NCBI GenBank assembly: GCA_007693585.1
Contig: REDH01000050.1
Coordinates: 52,932 to 116,931 of the forward strand
Length of the DNA stretch: 64,000 bases
Origin: Deltaproteobacteria bacterium
GTDB lineage: Bacteria; Myxococcota_A; Bradymonadia; REDH01
Direction: 5' to 3'
The notes beneath the pieces were generated by a model. It had not been told where the DNA came from, did not search any database, and was given only the letters and a program-made list of their open reading frames with translations. Position 1 is the first letter of the stretch; each line of letters begins with the position of its first letter. This document shows positions 9,277 to 18,253 of this stretch, in pieces. Both the position numbers and the translations under genes were made by a program.

Positions 9277-10695
9277 ATGGCACAGGATTCCGAGGCGTCC
9301 AGAGAGTCCTGGCGGGACCGACTGGGTGCGAGGCTGGCACGGGTCCGTCGTCGATTTCTTCGCGACCAGTGGACCAGACTCACGCCAGGTGAACGAAGAG
9401 GGGCGTATCTGTTCTTCCTGCTGCGGGAGGTCTGGGATCGTTTCGAGGAGAAGCGGATGGCCCAGCGGGCGGCGGGACTGGCCTTTCACACCGCGCTCTC
9501 CGTCATCCCCATTCTCGTGATCGCCGTGTCCATCGCGGGAGCCCTCGGGCTGCTCGATGGCGCAAGCGACGCGCTTGTGGACGCGGTCCTGACGGCGTGG
9601 ATCCCCGTGGACGACGAGTCGATCCGCGGCACCCTCGATCGACTCATCGAGCGTGCGGGCAGCGCATACCTGGGAAGCATCGGATTGCTCTTCTTTCTGT
9701 ACACTTCGATCAGCCTGTTCAACGAGGCCGACCAGCTCTTCAATGACGCATGGGATGTCGGTCGGCGCCGTCCCATCGTGAAGCGAATCATCCTCTTCTG
9801 GACGATTCTCACGGTCGCCCCTCCCCTGATCACGGCCGGGGTCGTCGCGTCGTCCTACATTCAGGTCCTCGTCGTGACGCAGCTCGGGGTGTTCCGCTTC
9901 ACGGCCGTGATTGTCCCGGCGCTCTTCCCCATCCTCCTGACGTTCACCGCGCTGCTCTTCGCCATGGTGTTGCTGCCGAACACCCGCGTGCGCTGGCGTC
10001 CTGCGCTCGTGGCCGCTCTGGTCACGGCCGTGGTTTTCGAGCTCGGAAAGTTCGGATTCGGATTCTATGTCAGCCAGTTCGCCAGTGTGAGCTGGTTCCG
10101 GATCTACGGCGCCATCTTCCTTGTGCCCGTCCTGCTGCTGTGGATCTACGTCTCGTGGATCATCATCGCCCTCGGCGTCCTCATGGGGGCGTGCATCCAG
10201 GACTTTCGAGAGTCCGTGCTGCGCCAGCGAGCGTCGCACCGGCGCTTTCGGGAGTCCCCCGGTGTGATGGCGCTGCTCGAGGTGCTTCTCCTGCTCGGGA
10301 TTCGAATCGATCGAGGGGAGGGCAGCGTCTCCACAACGGTTCTCGCCGAGGAGGGCCGGCTGTCTCGAGCGGATACGGTGCGTATTCTCAAGGTCCTGCA
10401 GAGAGTGGAGGTCGTCGAGCCCGTCATGGGAATCGAGCAGAACGAGCGCCGGTGGGTGCTGCGTCAGACGCTCGAGCACATCGAGCTGCGGGGACTCCTC
10501 GAACGCTGTGGCACGTTCCACGTCGAACGGGAAATCGGCTGCGCGGTGAGCGACGCGCTCGAGCCGCTGGCGACAGCGATGCGCGATGCGGTGGGTGCCG
10601 TCACGCTGGGCGAGATCGTGGCGGTCGTTCGATCCGGGACGGAGTCCGATGCGGCGGAACCTGCGGCCGAGCCGTTGCTGCCCGGAGATGCCTGA
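9277..10695 (+). CDS. YihY/BrkB-family integral membrane protein with C-terminal extension
   Basis: The family contains polytopic inner membrane proteins, once misassigned as RNase BN, whose transported substrate is unresolved. The 472-residue protein has a basic N-terminus, then KRMAQRAAGLAFHTALSVIPIL, the hallmark YihY segment, and about six hydrophobic helices between residues 65 and 310. They include a FGFYVSQFASVSWFRIYGA motif and LLWIYVSWIIIALGVL. The last ~150 residues are soluble and contain a helix-turn-helix-like LSRADTVRILKVLQRVEVVE stretch, as in other YihY proteins of this length class. The gene is divergent from slt and convergent with the repeat-tail membrane protein. Confidence 0.88.
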   Translation: MAQDSEASRESWRDRLGARLARVRRRFLRDQWTRLTPGERRGAYLFFLLREVWDRFEEKRMAQRAAGLAFHTALSVIPILVIAVSIAGALGLLDGASDALVDAVLTAWIPVDDESIRGTLDRLIERAGSAYLGSIGLLFFLYTSISLFNEADQLFNDAWDVGRRRPIVKRIILFWTILTVAPPLITAGVVASSYIQVLVVTQLGVFRFTAVIVPALFPILLTFTALLFAMVLLPNTRVRWRPALVAALVTAVVFELGKFGFGFYVSQFASVSWFRIYGAIFLVPVLLLWIYVSWIIIALGVLMGACIQDFRESVLRQRASHRRFRESPGVMALLEVLLLLGIRIDRGEGSVSTTVLAEEGRLSRADTVRILKVLQRVEVVEPVMGIEQNERRWVLRQTLEHIELRGLLERCGTFHVEREIGCAVSDALEPLATAMRDAVGAVTLGEIVAVVRSGTESDAAEPAAEPLLPGDA

Positions 10696-10737
10696 ACCGC
10701 CTCTGCTCCTGGCAGGTGGTGCCGATGGCGGAAGGCG

Positions 10738-11916
10738 TCAGCCCTGCCCACCACCTCCCTGCTGCTTCTTGAGCAGTTCTTCGAAGTCGGAGGCGCTCAT
10801 GGCCATGGTCTTGCCGCGGAACTGCTCGTTCGGATTGACCGTCGTCGACTGGGTAGCTGTCTCGACGGTGTTCTCTTCCTCTTCCTGTGCGACGGGCGCG
10901 ACGGTTCCAGCGGCAGCGGCCTGCGGCTGCTGTGCGGCGGGCATCGCCGGCTCCTGCGGTGCTGCTGCAGCGGCCGGTGCCTGCTGAGCCCAGGCGTCCT
11001 GTGGAGGCTGCGCGGCCGCTCCTGGCTGCTGAGGCTGTCCCCACTGCTGCTGGGGCGCGGCCTGCGGCTGCTGAGGCTGTCCCCACTGCTGCTGGGGCGC
11101 GGCCTGCGGCTGCTGAGGCTGTCCCCACTGCTGCTGGGGCGCGGCCTGCGGCTGCTGGGGCTGTCCCCACTGCTGCTGGGGCGCGGCCTGCGGCTGCTGG
11201 GGCTGACCCCACTGCTGCTGGGGCGCGGCCTGCGGCTGCTGGGGCTGTCCCCACTGCTGCTGGGGCGCGGCTTGTCCTGTGCCGGCCGCTGCAGCCGTCT
11301 CGTGGTAGAACTCGCAGCGATAGGCGAGCATCAGCACGATCATGCCGATGGCTGCCGCCAGAGCGAACGGCACGATGCCAGCGACCATCTGGATGACCCC
11401 CACCACAAGAACGGTAATGATCTGCCGTCCGATGTTGCCCTTGAAGGTCTCGAACGACATCTTTGCAGCTTCGACGAAGCCCATCCCCCGGTCTGCCATC
11501 AGCGGGTAGACCCAGATGAGGGCAAAGCCGGCGACGATCATGCCGAGCCAGAGCGCAAAGCCGAGCAGTCCGGCCACGATCCCCAGCCGGATGGAACCGA
11601 GAATGAAGGCAAGGATGGCGTAGACAATCCACGCTCCGATGAAGACGGCCGGGAGGGCGATGAAGCTGAGAAAGCGACTGAACGGGTGGAAGACGTCACC
11701 GATCGAGACGGCTTCCCCGCGCAGCGCCTTTGCGGCGCAGTAGTGGTAGCCGCCCCAGAAGCCGATGCCGAACACCAGGGCTCCGACGAGCCCGATGATG
11801 GCCCACTTCCCGATGTCGCCCATGAAGATGGAGAAGGCCCGGGAGACGTATCCGCCGTAGTCGTGAGGGGGCGCGGCAGCGCCGGGCGAGGGTACCATCG
11901 CCGAGGACTGGTTCAT
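10738..11916 (-). CDS. Polytopic membrane protein with Gln/Pro/Trp tandem-repeat tail
   Basis: The 392-residue protein has a membrane domain with about five to six helices between residues 25 and 205 (for example WAIIGLVGALVFGIGFWGG and IITVLVVGVIQMVAGIVPFA). The arrangement resembles DUF975/YciC-like integral membrane proteins, though I cannot assign a family firmly. The cytoplasmic tail from about residue 215 holds six nearly perfect copies of AAPQQQWGQPQQPQ, then an Ala/Gln/Pro-rich linker. A terminal segment (residues ~365-392) contains MAMSASDFEELLKKQ, which may be a short binding helix. It lies 169 bp downstream of gspN on the same strand and could be the last gene of that operon. Confidence 0.78.
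   Translation of the reverse strand: MNQSSAMVPSPGAAAPPHDYGGYVSRAFSIFMGDIGKWAIIGLVGALVFGIGFWGGYHYCAAKALRGEAVSIGDVFHPFSRFLSFIALPAVFIGAWIVYAILAFILGSIRLGIVAGLLGFALWLGMIVAGFALIWVYPLMADRGMGFVEAAKMSFETFKGNIGRQIITVLVVGVIQMVAGIVPFALAAAIGMIVLMLAYRCEFYHETAAAAGTGQAAPQQQWGQPQQPQAAPQQQWGQPQQPQAAPQQQWGQPQQPQAAPQQQWGQPQQPQAAPQQQWGQPQQPQAAPQQQWGQPQQPGAAAQPPQDAWAQQAPAAAAAPQEPAMPAAQQPQAAAAGTVAPVAQEEEENTVETATQSTTVNPNEQFRGKTMAMSASDFEELLKKQQGGGGQG
11020..11271 (-). repeat. Six tandem 42-bp repeats encoding AAPQQQWGQPQQPQ
   Basis: Six in-frame copies of a 42-bp unit follow each other without spacers. They differ at only a few bases, for example CTGAGG versus CTGGGG in the Gln-Pro codons and one GA for GT. The last copy ends in Gly instead of Gln. 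Such uniform DNA suggests recent expansion or homogenisation by slippage or recombination. Confidence 0.95.
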
Positions 11917-12085
11917 GGTGCTCCGTTGGATGCAGAAGGTTCAGGATGGAATGGGGTGAGCAGTCGCCCACTCGGGGTCGACCGCAGGGAGGCCCTGCAG
12001 CAGTGGCGAGAGCGTATCTGCCCGGGACTGCCCCTGTCAAATGCAGACGTGCCTTGCTGCGCTCCATCCGGCGGGGCGCTGCTTG

Positions 12086-13045
12086 TCAGCGGGCCCTGCC
12101 GCGCAGGGGCTGGGGTTCGCCCAGGTTGCCCAGTGTTCCCGAGATGAGGAGCGCGTATCCGTCCCCGGTCTGTGCCTCTCGCAGCACGGGCCAGAGATTC
12201 AGCGCCGCTCCCAGTCCGGCCTCCTCGACGTACTCTTCGCTGAGGCTGAAGGTCAGCGCGAGCCGGACCATGGACGCCCGCAGCGGATCGCGGAGGTTGG
12301 CCTCGCCACCGACCTCGACGCGAACATCCGCGCCGGTGGCCGTGAACTCGTCGATGCCCAGGTCGGAACCGTCGATGCTGGTGCGCAGTACGATGGTGCC
12401 GACACGGGTGGCAGGCAGGGGAATGAATCCCCCGAAGGGTCGGAATGCTTCGTTGTGAATCTCGCCGGGTCCCAGGACCGTACTGCTCACTTCCAGGTCC
12501 ACTTCCCCGCCAGCGAGCCGCATCCGCTCATCGTAGGCGAGCTCCACGGTGCCATTCACCCTCCCCTGAATGGGTAACCCCAGACGTTCGCGGAGAGGCT
12601 GAATTCTCCGGAGCTCGAGGTCGTCGAAGGTGACCTGGATGTACAGCCCCTCGCCACCGTCTCCAGGGGCCAGCGAAAGTCGGGCTTCGCCGTCGTCCAT
12701 GCGGATCGTCACCGTGGCGCGAGGCTGGCGCCGGAGGAGGGAGAAGAGGCCCACGCGGGCCCGCACGGAGTCGATGTTCGTGGGCAGGGGTCGGGGCGTG
12801 TCGGGAGCGGCGTCGGCTTCGGGACGGCGAATGATACTCGCATCACGAACGACGAGACGCGCCGGTGGTCGGAGGGTCACCTGCCGAATCTGCACCTGGT
12901 ACTGTTGCTGAAGCGCCTGTTCGAGCTGGACCTCCGCGATCCGCGTGAGAACACGGTGTGGAGCAAAGAGCACGAGTCCGACAACAAGCGCCAGCAGGAA
13001 CGCAGCGGCAATGGCCGCGCGTCGGATCCGAACGTCCTCCATCAT
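12086..13045 (-). CDS. gspN: Type II secretion system protein GspN
   Basis: GspN is an accessory inner-membrane T2SS component found in part of the systems. The 319-residue protein begins at ATG 13045, one base after the gspM TGA, with GGAGA 8 bp upstream; a longer open frame to 13129 overlaps gspM and is unlikely. A membrane helix (about 10-28, AAFLLALVVGLVLFA) precedes an extracytoplasmic beta-rich domain. It carries an AsmA/LEA-like pattern, LQQQYQVQIRQVTLRPPARLVVRDASI near the N-terminus and repeated IQGRVNGTVEL strands. It is the last gsp gene of the operon. Confidence 0.85.
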   Translation of the reverse strand: MMEDVRIRRAAIAAAFLLALVVGLVLFAPHRVLTRIAEVQLEQALQQQYQVQIRQVTLRPPARLVVRDASIIRRPEADAAPDTPRPLPTNIDSVRARVGLFSLLRRQPRATVTIRMDDGEARLSLAPGDGGEGLYIQVTFDDLELRRIQPLRERLGLPIQGRVNGTVELAYDERMRLAGGEVDLEVSSTVLGPGEIHNEAFRPFGGFIPLPATRVGTIVLRTSIDGSDLGIDEFTATGADVRVEVGGEANLRDPLRASMVRLALTFSLSEEYVEEAGLGAALNLWPVLREAQTGDGYALLISGTLGNLGEPQPLRGRAR

Positions 13046-13046
13046 G

Positions 13047-13616
13047 TCACGGTTCTCCGGTGCGTCGATAGGTGGCGAGCGTGATGTCGGCATCCAGGCC
13101 GTGTTCACCTCTTCGGGCTGGCGACACACGCAGGGTCTGGATGAACACGAGCTCGCCGGAGTCCTCGAAGCTGTTGAGGAGGTCGAGCAGCTGCTCGAAG
13201 GACATGGAGGGAAAGCTCACCGTCGTCTCGTGGGCGGTGATTCCGGTCTGGCCCACGGGCTGGGTGTGATCGCGAAACTCTCTCGGGCGAGGGACACCCG
13301 CCTGGCTGGCCTGCGTCTCGATGAACGAAGAGAGGCGGAGACGATTGGACTCGAGCCGTGCATCCAGACGCTCGGCCTGTGCGACCTCGGTCAGGAACCG
13401 CTCCCGCTCATGGATGAGTTCGTTGAGCGCGGCGCGGCGCTGCTGGTTTCCGTCCCGCAGGCCGTCCAGAGCATTCCCGACGATCAGGTTCCCGAACAGC
13501 AGCAGGAAGAGGACTCCCGTGACGGCCATGAGCAGGAGCAGCTTGCGCTCCCGTTCCGTGAGCTCGGCCATCCGTGCGCGAAGTCGTTCGATGGAGGGGG
13601 GAAGTGATTGTTCCAT
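13047..13616 (-). CDS. gspM: Type II secretion system protein GspM
   Basis: GspM pairs with GspL in the inner-membrane platform of the T2SS. The 189-residue length fits the family. A cytoplasmic, charged N-terminus (IERLRARMAELTERERKLL) leads to one membrane helix (about 25-45, LMAVTGVLFLLLFGNLIVG). A periplasmic coiled stretch follows, then a small ferredoxin-like domain ending in a FIQTLRVSPARR strand. Its ATG overlaps the gspL stop as TGATG. Confidence 0.9.
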   Translation of the reverse strand: MEQSLPPSIERLRARMAELTERERKLLLLMAVTGVLFLLLFGNLIVGNALDGLRDGNQQRRAALNELIHERERFLTEVAQAERLDARLESNRLRLSSFIETQASQAGVPRPREFRDHTQPVGQTGITAHETTVSFPSMSFEQLLDLLNSFEDSGELVFIQTLRVSPARRGEHGLDADITLATYRRTGEP

Positions 13617-15358
13617 CAGCGTTCCTCATCATCGGGCCGCGTGCATCCCGCAGCGCCGGTGATGCCGAAGTCGAAGCCGTCGCCGTCCCGGGAGGCCTGC
13701 AGGCTCTGGCGTTGGAGGTTTCGGAGGCATGGATGTGCGCCGAGCGCAGTCTCCAGCCGATCCACCGCATCGGCGGACTCGGCCGTTCCGCGGACGTCGA
13801 AGAGGCGGCGGCTGAGGTCGACTTCCACGGAGCGGGCCTCGAGTACGGTGCCTTCCGACTGCAGTTCGCCCACCATGGAGGAGATTCCCAGGAAGAGGTC
13901 GTATGCGCTGACCGTCGGCATGAACTGCAGTCCACCACCGCCCTGCGACAACCGCTGCTGAATGCGCTCCGGCACGAGCAGCGGAGCCCCGAAGACTTCC
14001 GTGCTCGTGGCCTCCAGCGCGTTGTCGAGATGTCGTCTCTCTGCCTGGAGCTGGGTCCATGTGCCGGCGAGCAGCAGCATCGTCGCCAGAACGATCAGCG
14101 CTCCCGCGACGGCCAGAGCCGGAAGTCGGCCCAGCAGCCACTCGTAGCTGCCGGTATAGGCGAAGTCGTCCCGACGCAGGTTGAACCTCGAACCGGCAAG
14201 GCCCTGTACACCCCGCAGGGCGAGTCCCAGCGCCTGTGCGAGTTGGTGACCGTGCGTCTGGACCGTCGGCGTTGCTGCCGGGCCCGTGGGCGTCCATGTT
14301 TCGCAGGGTACCCCGAGCTGTTGCTCCACCAGTTCCGCGAGGCCCTGCAGCGACGCACCGCCACCGCAGAGGACGACCCGCGATGCGGGCGACGCCGCTT
14401 TCGAGGCGTGGGCCTGGAGGCTGCGGCGAATCTGCTTGAGGAGCGGCTGCACAGCTGCGCGGCAGGTCTCGCTGATCTCCACAGCTTCGGGTGCAGGAGC
14501 CTCTCCCGGGGGCATCACGGCATTGAGGATGCGCGCCTCCCGTCGCTTTCCCTCCTCCGCATCGGCGAGGGCCAGGCCGAAGGCCTCCGCCAGCGCAGAG
14601 GTGACCAGCGCACCTCCCCCGATGAATTCGCGCGCGAACTCCGCATGGGTGTCTCGCGTGACGAGAACCCCCGTTCGGTGCGCACCGATGTCGATCCAGG
14701 CGACGGCTTCCCCCGCAGGAGGCGTCCAGGCCGCCGCGACCGTCTGCAGGGGAAACGGGGCCACATCGACCCCGCGCGGATCAAGTCCCACGGAGTCCAG
14801 GGCTGCGAGCCATGCGCCCATGCGTTCGGGCTGTACGGCCACCGCGTACAGGAGGTTCTCGCCATTGGGGGCGGGGCCACAGACACTGAAATCGATATGG
14901 AGCTCGTCGATATCCGCCGGAAGTCGGCCCTCGAGCTGGGGGCGGATCACGGCCTCGACCTCTCGAGCACCTGCAAAGGGCAGGGTGGTCCGGGTCAGGA
15001 ACACCTCGTCGAGGGAGAGGTTGGTGAAGATCGACTCGGCCTGCAGACGTCCCTGTGCAGCCAGAAGGGCCAGCGTGGCGAGCGTCGGTTCGTCGAGGGC
15101 AGGAGGCTCGGCGTCGTCCCCCTCTTCGCGGCCGGATACGCCAGCCTCCCTGTCCTGATCGCCGCCCACCGCCGAGTCGCTGTCGACCGGGGTCGACCCC
15201 TGGGCGGGTGTGTCGTGATCCGCGCCAGTGGAGGCTGCGTTGCGGCGCACGGGGGCCACGAAGGCGTCCAGAACCTCCCAGTTCCGAAAGGAGACGTCGA
15301 GGACAACGCCCTTGATGGCCGAGTGGCCGATATCCAGTCCGAGGACTCGCGTGCCCAC
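13616..15358 (-). CDS. gspL: Type II secretion system protein GspL, complete actin-like (PilM-like) form
   Basis: GspL couples the GspE ATPase to the membrane platform. The 580-residue protein starts at GTG 15358, overlapping the gspK stop as TAGTG. The cytoplasmic part keeps the actin/FtsA fold motifs: LGLDIGHSAIKGVV at the N-terminus, AWIDIGAHRTGVLV mid-way and VVLCGGGASLQGL near residue 345. One membrane helix follows (about 410-430, LAVAGALIVLATMLLLAG), then a PilN-like periplasmic domain. An acidic, low-complexity insertion (about 40-85) interrupts the first subdomain. Classical GspL proteins are about 400 residues with a reduced actin-like domain; this one resembles a PilM-PilN fusion. 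Confidence 0.88.
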   Translation of the reverse strand: MGTRVLGLDIGHSAIKGVVLDVSFRNWEVLDAFVAPVRRNAASTGADHDTPAQGSTPVDSDSAVGGDQDREAGVSGREEGDDAEPPALDEPTLATLALLAAQGRLQAESIFTNLSLDEVFLTRTTLPFAGAREVEAVIRPQLEGRLPADIDELHIDFSVCGPAPNGENLLYAVAVQPERMGAWLAALDSVGLDPRGVDVAPFPLQTVAAAWTPPAGEAVAWIDIGAHRTGVLVTRDTHAEFAREFIGGGALVTSALAEAFGLALADAEEGKRREARILNAVMPPGEAPAPEAVEISETCRAAVQPLLKQIRRSLQAHASKAASPASRVVLCGGGASLQGLAELVEQQLGVPCETWTPTGPAATPTVQTHGHQLAQALGLALRGVQGLAGSRFNLRRDDFAYTGSYEWLLGRLPALAVAGALIVLATMLLLAGTWTQLQAERRHLDNALEATSTEVFGAPLLVPERIQQRLSQGGGGLQFMPTVSAYDLFLGISSMVGELQSEGTVLEARSVEVDLSRRLFDVRGTAESADAVDRLETALGAHPCLRNLQRQSLQASRDGDGFDFGITGAAGCTRPDDEER

Positions 15359-16794
15359 TAGAATTCTCTCCAGTACAGAAGTCGGCTGTCGTTGCCGAGG
15401 TCGACCACCGCGCGGATGGTACGAGAGGCTACGCCATAGTGTCCCGTGGCCTCGATCGTAAAGACCCGTGGGGGTCCGACCTCGATTTGCTGCAGCATGG
15501 CCCGGTCGTTGAAGGTCACGGCGATGTCGGGCGGGATGAAGGCGCTTCCGCCTACCCCGCCCATACCGAAGAGCAGCCGGCGACCGGGGTCGGAGAAGAG
15601 CATGAACTGCATGGCAACATCGCTCTGCGTCCGAAACACGTTGAGAACGTTCACGAAGTCGCGTGGCTGCTGGAACGCGATCATCTGCCCGCCGCGCGAG
15701 ACGTCGAGGACGCGGTCATCCGAGATTCCGTCCATGAAGCCCGTGTACTGCGCGATGAGCCGCATCTTGTCCGAGAAGAAGTTCACGTACCCTTCGAGCG
15801 CGAGAGCGAGAACGTACACCTGCTGGGCGATGACGGGAAGCGAACAGGGGTTCACGTCCTCGCTTCCCCCGGTGACGTGGGAGCACAGGAACCCGAGGAA
15901 TGCCTGGGCATTGGACAGGTTCGGATAGAACCTGAGCGGCACGGGGTACACCGTGAGGTTGTCGCGGAACTGTTCGAGGAACCCGTCCGATACGCCGGGG
16001 ACGAGGGCGAGCTCGTCGAGGCTGACCAGCGGCTCGTTCTTGGGGCCCCATTCGAGTCCCACGTATCGGCTCGACTCGTTGCCGCGGCCGCCCATCGAGA
16101 CGTTGCAATTCTCGTCCACCACGGTCAGGTCGCTGTCGCTGTCGATGTGATCGATGATGGCCCCCACGAGATCGAAGCGATCCCGCAGGGCACGCTGGCG
16201 TGCAATGCTGGACGCGAACACGTCGTCGTACGCCGGTGGCCGGATGAGATTGCAGAGGGCCTGCAGCGTCGCCTGATCGATGTTGCGCCCGGCGAAGCTG
16301 TTGACATTGATCTTGCCCTCCTCGGGCATGGGGCGGGAGAACGAGATGTCACCCGTCAGCCCACCGAACCCCGTGGCGCCCGTGTCCTCCAGATCCAGCG
16401 AGCCGATCGGGCTTTCCAGTCGCGCCGCGGCATAGGTCGGCAGCAGCAGATCCAGGTACTCCCAGAGTTGGAAGTTGGACCGCTCGACCATCGGGCCGAT
16501 CATGGGCGCGTTCGACAGCTCATGCTGATAGTTGAGGGCGAGCAACTGCAGGTTCACGCCGCTTCGGGCGAGGAAGTACGCCTTCACCTCGTCCCGCTGA
16601 TTCGCCGCGAGGTGCAGGTTGACCCGGGTCTGGTAGACGAACTCGACGATGGAGACCGTGAGGATGGCCACCGTGGCGAGCACGATGACCAGGGCAGTTC
16701 CCCGCTGCCTGCGCATCGGCGTGTCGAGCCTCACCGCGAGCCGGTGCCCGAACCGGCCCATGCCCGCGACGTGCCGTTGCAGCCAGCTCGTCAT
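15358..16794 (-). CDS. gspK: Type II secretion minor pseudopilin GspK
   Basis: GspK is the large minor pseudopilin at the pseudopilus tip, complexed with GspI and GspJ. The 478-residue protein has a leader ending at RQRG, followed by TALVIVLATVAILTVSIVEF. As usual for GspK, the Glu5 found in other pseudopilins is absent. The rest is a large periplasmic domain with the GspK helical insert (ARSGVN near residue 75, GKINVNSFAGRN, and a later LDELALVPGV helix-hairpin-helix-like segment). It has a few Cys residues that could form disulfides. It overlaps gspJ by 4 bp (ATGA). Confidence 0.92.
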   Translation of the reverse strand: MTSWLQRHVAGMGRFGHRLAVRLDTPMRRQRGTALVIVLATVAILTVSIVEFVYQTRVNLHLAANQRDEVKAYFLARSGVNLQLLALNYQHELSNAPMIGPMVERSNFQLWEYLDLLLPTYAAARLESPIGSLDLEDTGATGFGGLTGDISFSRPMPEEGKINVNSFAGRNIDQATLQALCNLIRPPAYDDVFASSIARQRALRDRFDLVGAIIDHIDSDSDLTVVDENCNVSMGGRGNESSRYVGLEWGPKNEPLVSLDELALVPGVSDGFLEQFRDNLTVYPVPLRFYPNLSNAQAFLGFLCSHVTGGSEDVNPCSLPVIAQQVYVLALALEGYVNFFSDKMRLIAQYTGFMDGISDDRVLDVSRGGQMIAFQQPRDFVNVLNVFRTQSDVAMQFMLFSDPGRRLLFGMGGVGGSAFIPPDIAVTFNDRAMLQQIEVGPPRVFTIEATGHYGVASRTIRAVVDLGNDSRLLYWREF

Positions 16795-17642
16795 CGCAGC
16801 CTCCCGTCTCGAGGAGGCATGAACTGTCCACGCTGCACGGGGGGAACCTGGCGGCGTGTTCCCCCCTCGTCGAGCTGTTCGAGCGCCTCTTCGTCCGAGG
16901 CCGCACGCTGGAGCGACTCCATCACGGAAGCCGGAATGATCACCACCGGCTCCCGCAGGTGGATGAAGGCCTGAGAGCGGAAGGTCATGGTCTGGTTGCG
17001 CAGGTGGGGGTGGGGCATCTCGACCGTGATGCGCACCCGTTCCGGAAGCCGGCCCTCGTGCTGCGACGCGTCCCAGCTCCTCGTCCAGCCGCTCCCGGCC
17101 ATCGTCCGGTCTCCATCCCAGTACTCGAACGTGACACTCTGCACCTCGGCCAGCAGCGCGAAACGCGTACCGCCGCGTTCGGGCGTGGCGTCGATCGGTG
17201 TCTCGGAGCGACGCACGAGGTGAGGGACAAGGCGCCCGTCGCGGCCTCGGCGGCGCTCGATGCGGTAGGTGATCGCGGCCTGATCCGTCGCCACCTGGCC
17301 GGCCCGGGTACGCACGTGGGCGAAGCTCGTGAACGTCACGGAGTCTCGTTCGCCCTCGAAGAGCGTGCGATAGGTCACCTCCCGGCGATCGTTGGTTGGC
17401 GGGTCCCCGATGTTGGTCACGAAGGCCATCGAGAGCTCGCGGCTCATCCGATCCATCGCGTTTTGCACGAGCCTGTACTGCTCGAACCGATCCAGCGAGG
17501 CTGCGCGCAACCGGAAAGAGGAGGTGATCGAACCCCAGGTGAGTACGATCAGCGTCGTGAAGATGACCAGGGCGAGCATGATCTCGATCAAGGTCATGCC
17601 CCGCTCGCCCGGCAGGCGCCCGCGGATATCCGGATGCCGCAT
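16791..17642 (-). CDS. gspJ: Type II secretion minor pseudopilin GspJ
   Basis: This is a minor pseudopilin of the tip complex. The N-terminus shows the prepilin peptidase site ERG followed by MTLIEIMLALVIFTTLIVL, with Glu5 present, and a GspJ-type globular domain containing NAMDRMSRELSMAFV and a VTFEYWDGD strand. I start at ATG 17642, which overlaps the gspI stop as TGATG; GTG 17645 would add one residue. The length of 283 residues is a little longer than the usual ~200-230, mostly from a C-terminal tail rich in Glu and Arg. Confidence 0.92.
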   Translation of the reverse strand: MRHPDIRGRLPGERGMTLIEIMLALVIFTTLIVLTWGSITSSFRLRAASLDRFEQYRLVQNAMDRMSRELSMAFVTNIGDPPTNDRREVTYRTLFEGERDSVTFTSFAHVRTRAGQVATDQAAITYRIERRRGRDGRLVPHLVRRSETPIDATPERGGTRFALLAEVQSVTFEYWDGDRTMAGSGWTRSWDASQHEGRLPERVRITVEMPHPHLRNQTMTFRSQAFIHLREPVVIIPASVMESLQRAASDEEALEQLDEGGTRRQVPPVQRGQFMPPRDGRLR

Positions 17643-18253
17643 CACTGGAGGGCCTCCAGCAGCTCGTCAGGGCTTGGCCCCTCTTCCCGGAGGAACTCCT
17701 CGCTGTCGATGTTGACGACGAACTGGGTCAGGGTGAAGGACTGGGTGCCCCCTCCCACGTCCCACTCGACCGTCAGCACAATCCGGCGCGTTCGCTCGCT
17801 GATGTCATTGATGATCTGGGGAATCTGCGCGATGATCATCGGCAGGAACTGGGTGACGGCGCTCGCCCCGGACAACACGCCGTCGCTCTCTCCGTCTCCG
17901 TACAGTTGCGCCGTCACGCCTTCCACGAACTCCTGCTCGGCCTGTCCGGAGATCTCGACGACCTCCACCTCCGCCGTCCATCGAAAGGCCTCGAATCCCT
18001 CTTCCCGGAACGTGCCGCCGTCGCGCTGCGTCGTGGTCGAGAAGCCCTCGCGAAGCAGCTCACTCTCGATGTCGAACATCTTGCCCCGCGCGAGCATCGC
18101 GGCCACCGACATGCGATTGGCACGGTCGTTCATCTGGACGCTGTTCGCCTGCGTGCCGATGAGAATCGCCAGACTCACCGCCAGGATCGCGAACGCGATC
18201 AGCACCTCCATGAGCGTGAACCCCGCCGACGATGCTGTCCGGAGCCGCGTCAT
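17642..18253 (-). CDS. gspI: Type II secretion minor pseudopilin GspI
   Basis: This minor pseudopilin nucleates the tip with GspJ and GspK. The leader ends SSAG, followed by FTLMEVLIAFAILAVSLAIL with Glu5, and the early globular part has NRMSVAAMLARGKMFDIE, the GspI helix. The 203-residue length exceeds the common ~125, with extra C-terminal sequence (residues ~105-203) that could be a lineage-specific domain. It overlaps both gspH and gspJ by a few bases. Confidence 0.88.
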   Translation of the reverse strand: MTRLRTASSAGFTLMEVLIAFAILAVSLAILIGTQANSVQMNDRANRMSVAAMLARGKMFDIESELLREGFSTTTQRDGGTFREEGFEAFRWTAEVEVVEISGQAEQEFVEGVTAQLYGDGESDGVLSGASAVTQFLPMIIAQIPQIINDISERTRRIVLTVEWDVGGGTQSFTLTQFVVNIDSEEFLREEGPSPDELLEALQ

